Positions 14,355-14,542 of a DNA stretch of 14,542 nt are shown here, in pieces. Every line of letters starts with the position of its first letter. Position 1 is the stretch's first letter. Source of the DNA: an uncultured Actinomycetes bacterium. GTDB lineage: Bacteria; Actinomycetota; Thermoleophilia; Solirubrobacterales; Thermoleophilaceae. The DNA lies in assembly GCA_946481495.1 (NCBI GenBank), contig CAMLNW010000039.1, positions 1 to 14,542 on the forward strand. The letters are read 5' to 3'. A program made the position numbers and the translations under genes. Below the pieces are notes generated by a model that saw only the letters and a list, made by a program, of their open reading frames with translations, did not search any database and was not told the origin of the DNA.

Positions 14355-14542
14355 GTGGAGGGCGGTTTCGAGACAGATATTGCTGCGGGGGTTCGGACGG
14401 CAGGGTCGTCCATGGTGTTCGAGGGGGACGTTCCAGACCCGGATGCGTTGCGGCGTCTCGTGACCACGGCGCAGCGGCGCCCCCGTCCGGTGCTCCGCTT
14501 GCCTCCTCGGCTCGGCTTGTCGCAACGGGCCGTAATCGGCGC
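14355..14542 (+). CDS. N-terminal fragment of an unidentified protein (runs off the window)
   Basis: GTG at 14355 has an AGGGGG Shine-Dalgarno (14342-14347) seven bases upstream, and the frame is open to the window edge, giving about 62 residues. The other two forward frames are less convincing: one stops early and one is low-complexity. Visible content includes AAGVRTAGSSMVFEGDVPDP, DALRRLVTTAQ, and RLPPRLGLSQRAVIG. The order FEG-x-P-D-x-DALR and a following PP-x-LGL vaguely recalls wax ester synthase/diacylglycerol acyltransferases, but the usual N-terminal motif is absent and the catalytic part lies outside, so no function is assigned. Its third-position GC looks somewhat lower than in its neighbours. 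Confidence 0.5.
   Translation, partial: MEGGFETDIAAGVRTAGSSMVFEGDVPDPDALRRLVTTAQRRPRPVLRLPPRLGLSQRAVIG

Noticed and set aside
14253..14525. A 90-codon minus-strand open frame at the right edge
   Set aside because: It runs into the TPP riboswitch and is antisense to the rightward gene that has a good Shine-Dalgarno.

Overview
The window is high-GC DNA with frequent GTG starts and tight, overlapping gene order. It carries an actinobacterial-type integration host factor and an MCE plus MMPL lipid-transport cluster. Together these suggest an actinobacterium, most likely a deep-branching soil lineage such as the Solirubrobacterales/Thermoleophilia. That placement is an inference from family recognition, not from a search.

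Region 1 (1-5853, + strand) is one apparent operon. It holds the 3' part of an MCE lipid-transport protein, an MMPL/RND exporter whose reading frame is broken near 2330, a membrane-anchored thioredoxin-fold protein, a free-standing B3/4-domain protein, a small coiled-coil protein with a conserved-looking tail, and a small multi-span membrane protein. Spacing is -8 to about 15 bases throughout. A link to envelope lipid traffic is plausible for the first genes and unknown for the last ones.

Region 2 (5859-8770) has an mIHF-type nucleoid protein gene (- strand) with a 13-base palindrome just upstream of its Shine-Dalgarno sequence. It also has a divergent pair: a PLP-dependent alpha-oxoamine synthase (KBL/BioF/SPT family) and a GNAT-fold protein of the YghO type. 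The GNAT gene appears to carry a frameshift near its start. SPT-like plus GNAT-type acyltransferase is the combination used for bacterial ceramide synthesis, so this pair is the most interesting biological hypothesis in the window.

Region 3 (8771-10600, + strand) has a 78-base imperfect palindrome, a possibly leaderless small membrane protein gene, an AlkA-type DNA glycosylase and a methionine sulfoxide reductase B.

Region 4 (10604-14354, - strand) has a secreted lipoprotein with a good promoter of its own, then a complete three-gene ABC importer (substrate-binding lipoprotein of the ThiY/NMT1 type, permease, ATPase). The importer is joined by ATGA overlaps and headed by a clear TPP riboswitch whose 3' end merges with the ATPase ribosome binding site. 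This is a thiamin-pyrimidine-precursor uptake operon under thiamin pyrophosphate control. A new + strand gene begins at 14355 and runs off the edge.

No rRNA, tRNA, CRISPR array, IS element or phage gene was seen. No stretch over 300 bases lacks a gene; the longest gaps (6198-6369, 8771-8905, 14170-14354) each hold a described signal. Two independent frame breaks in 14.5 kb could be real decay or sequence error.
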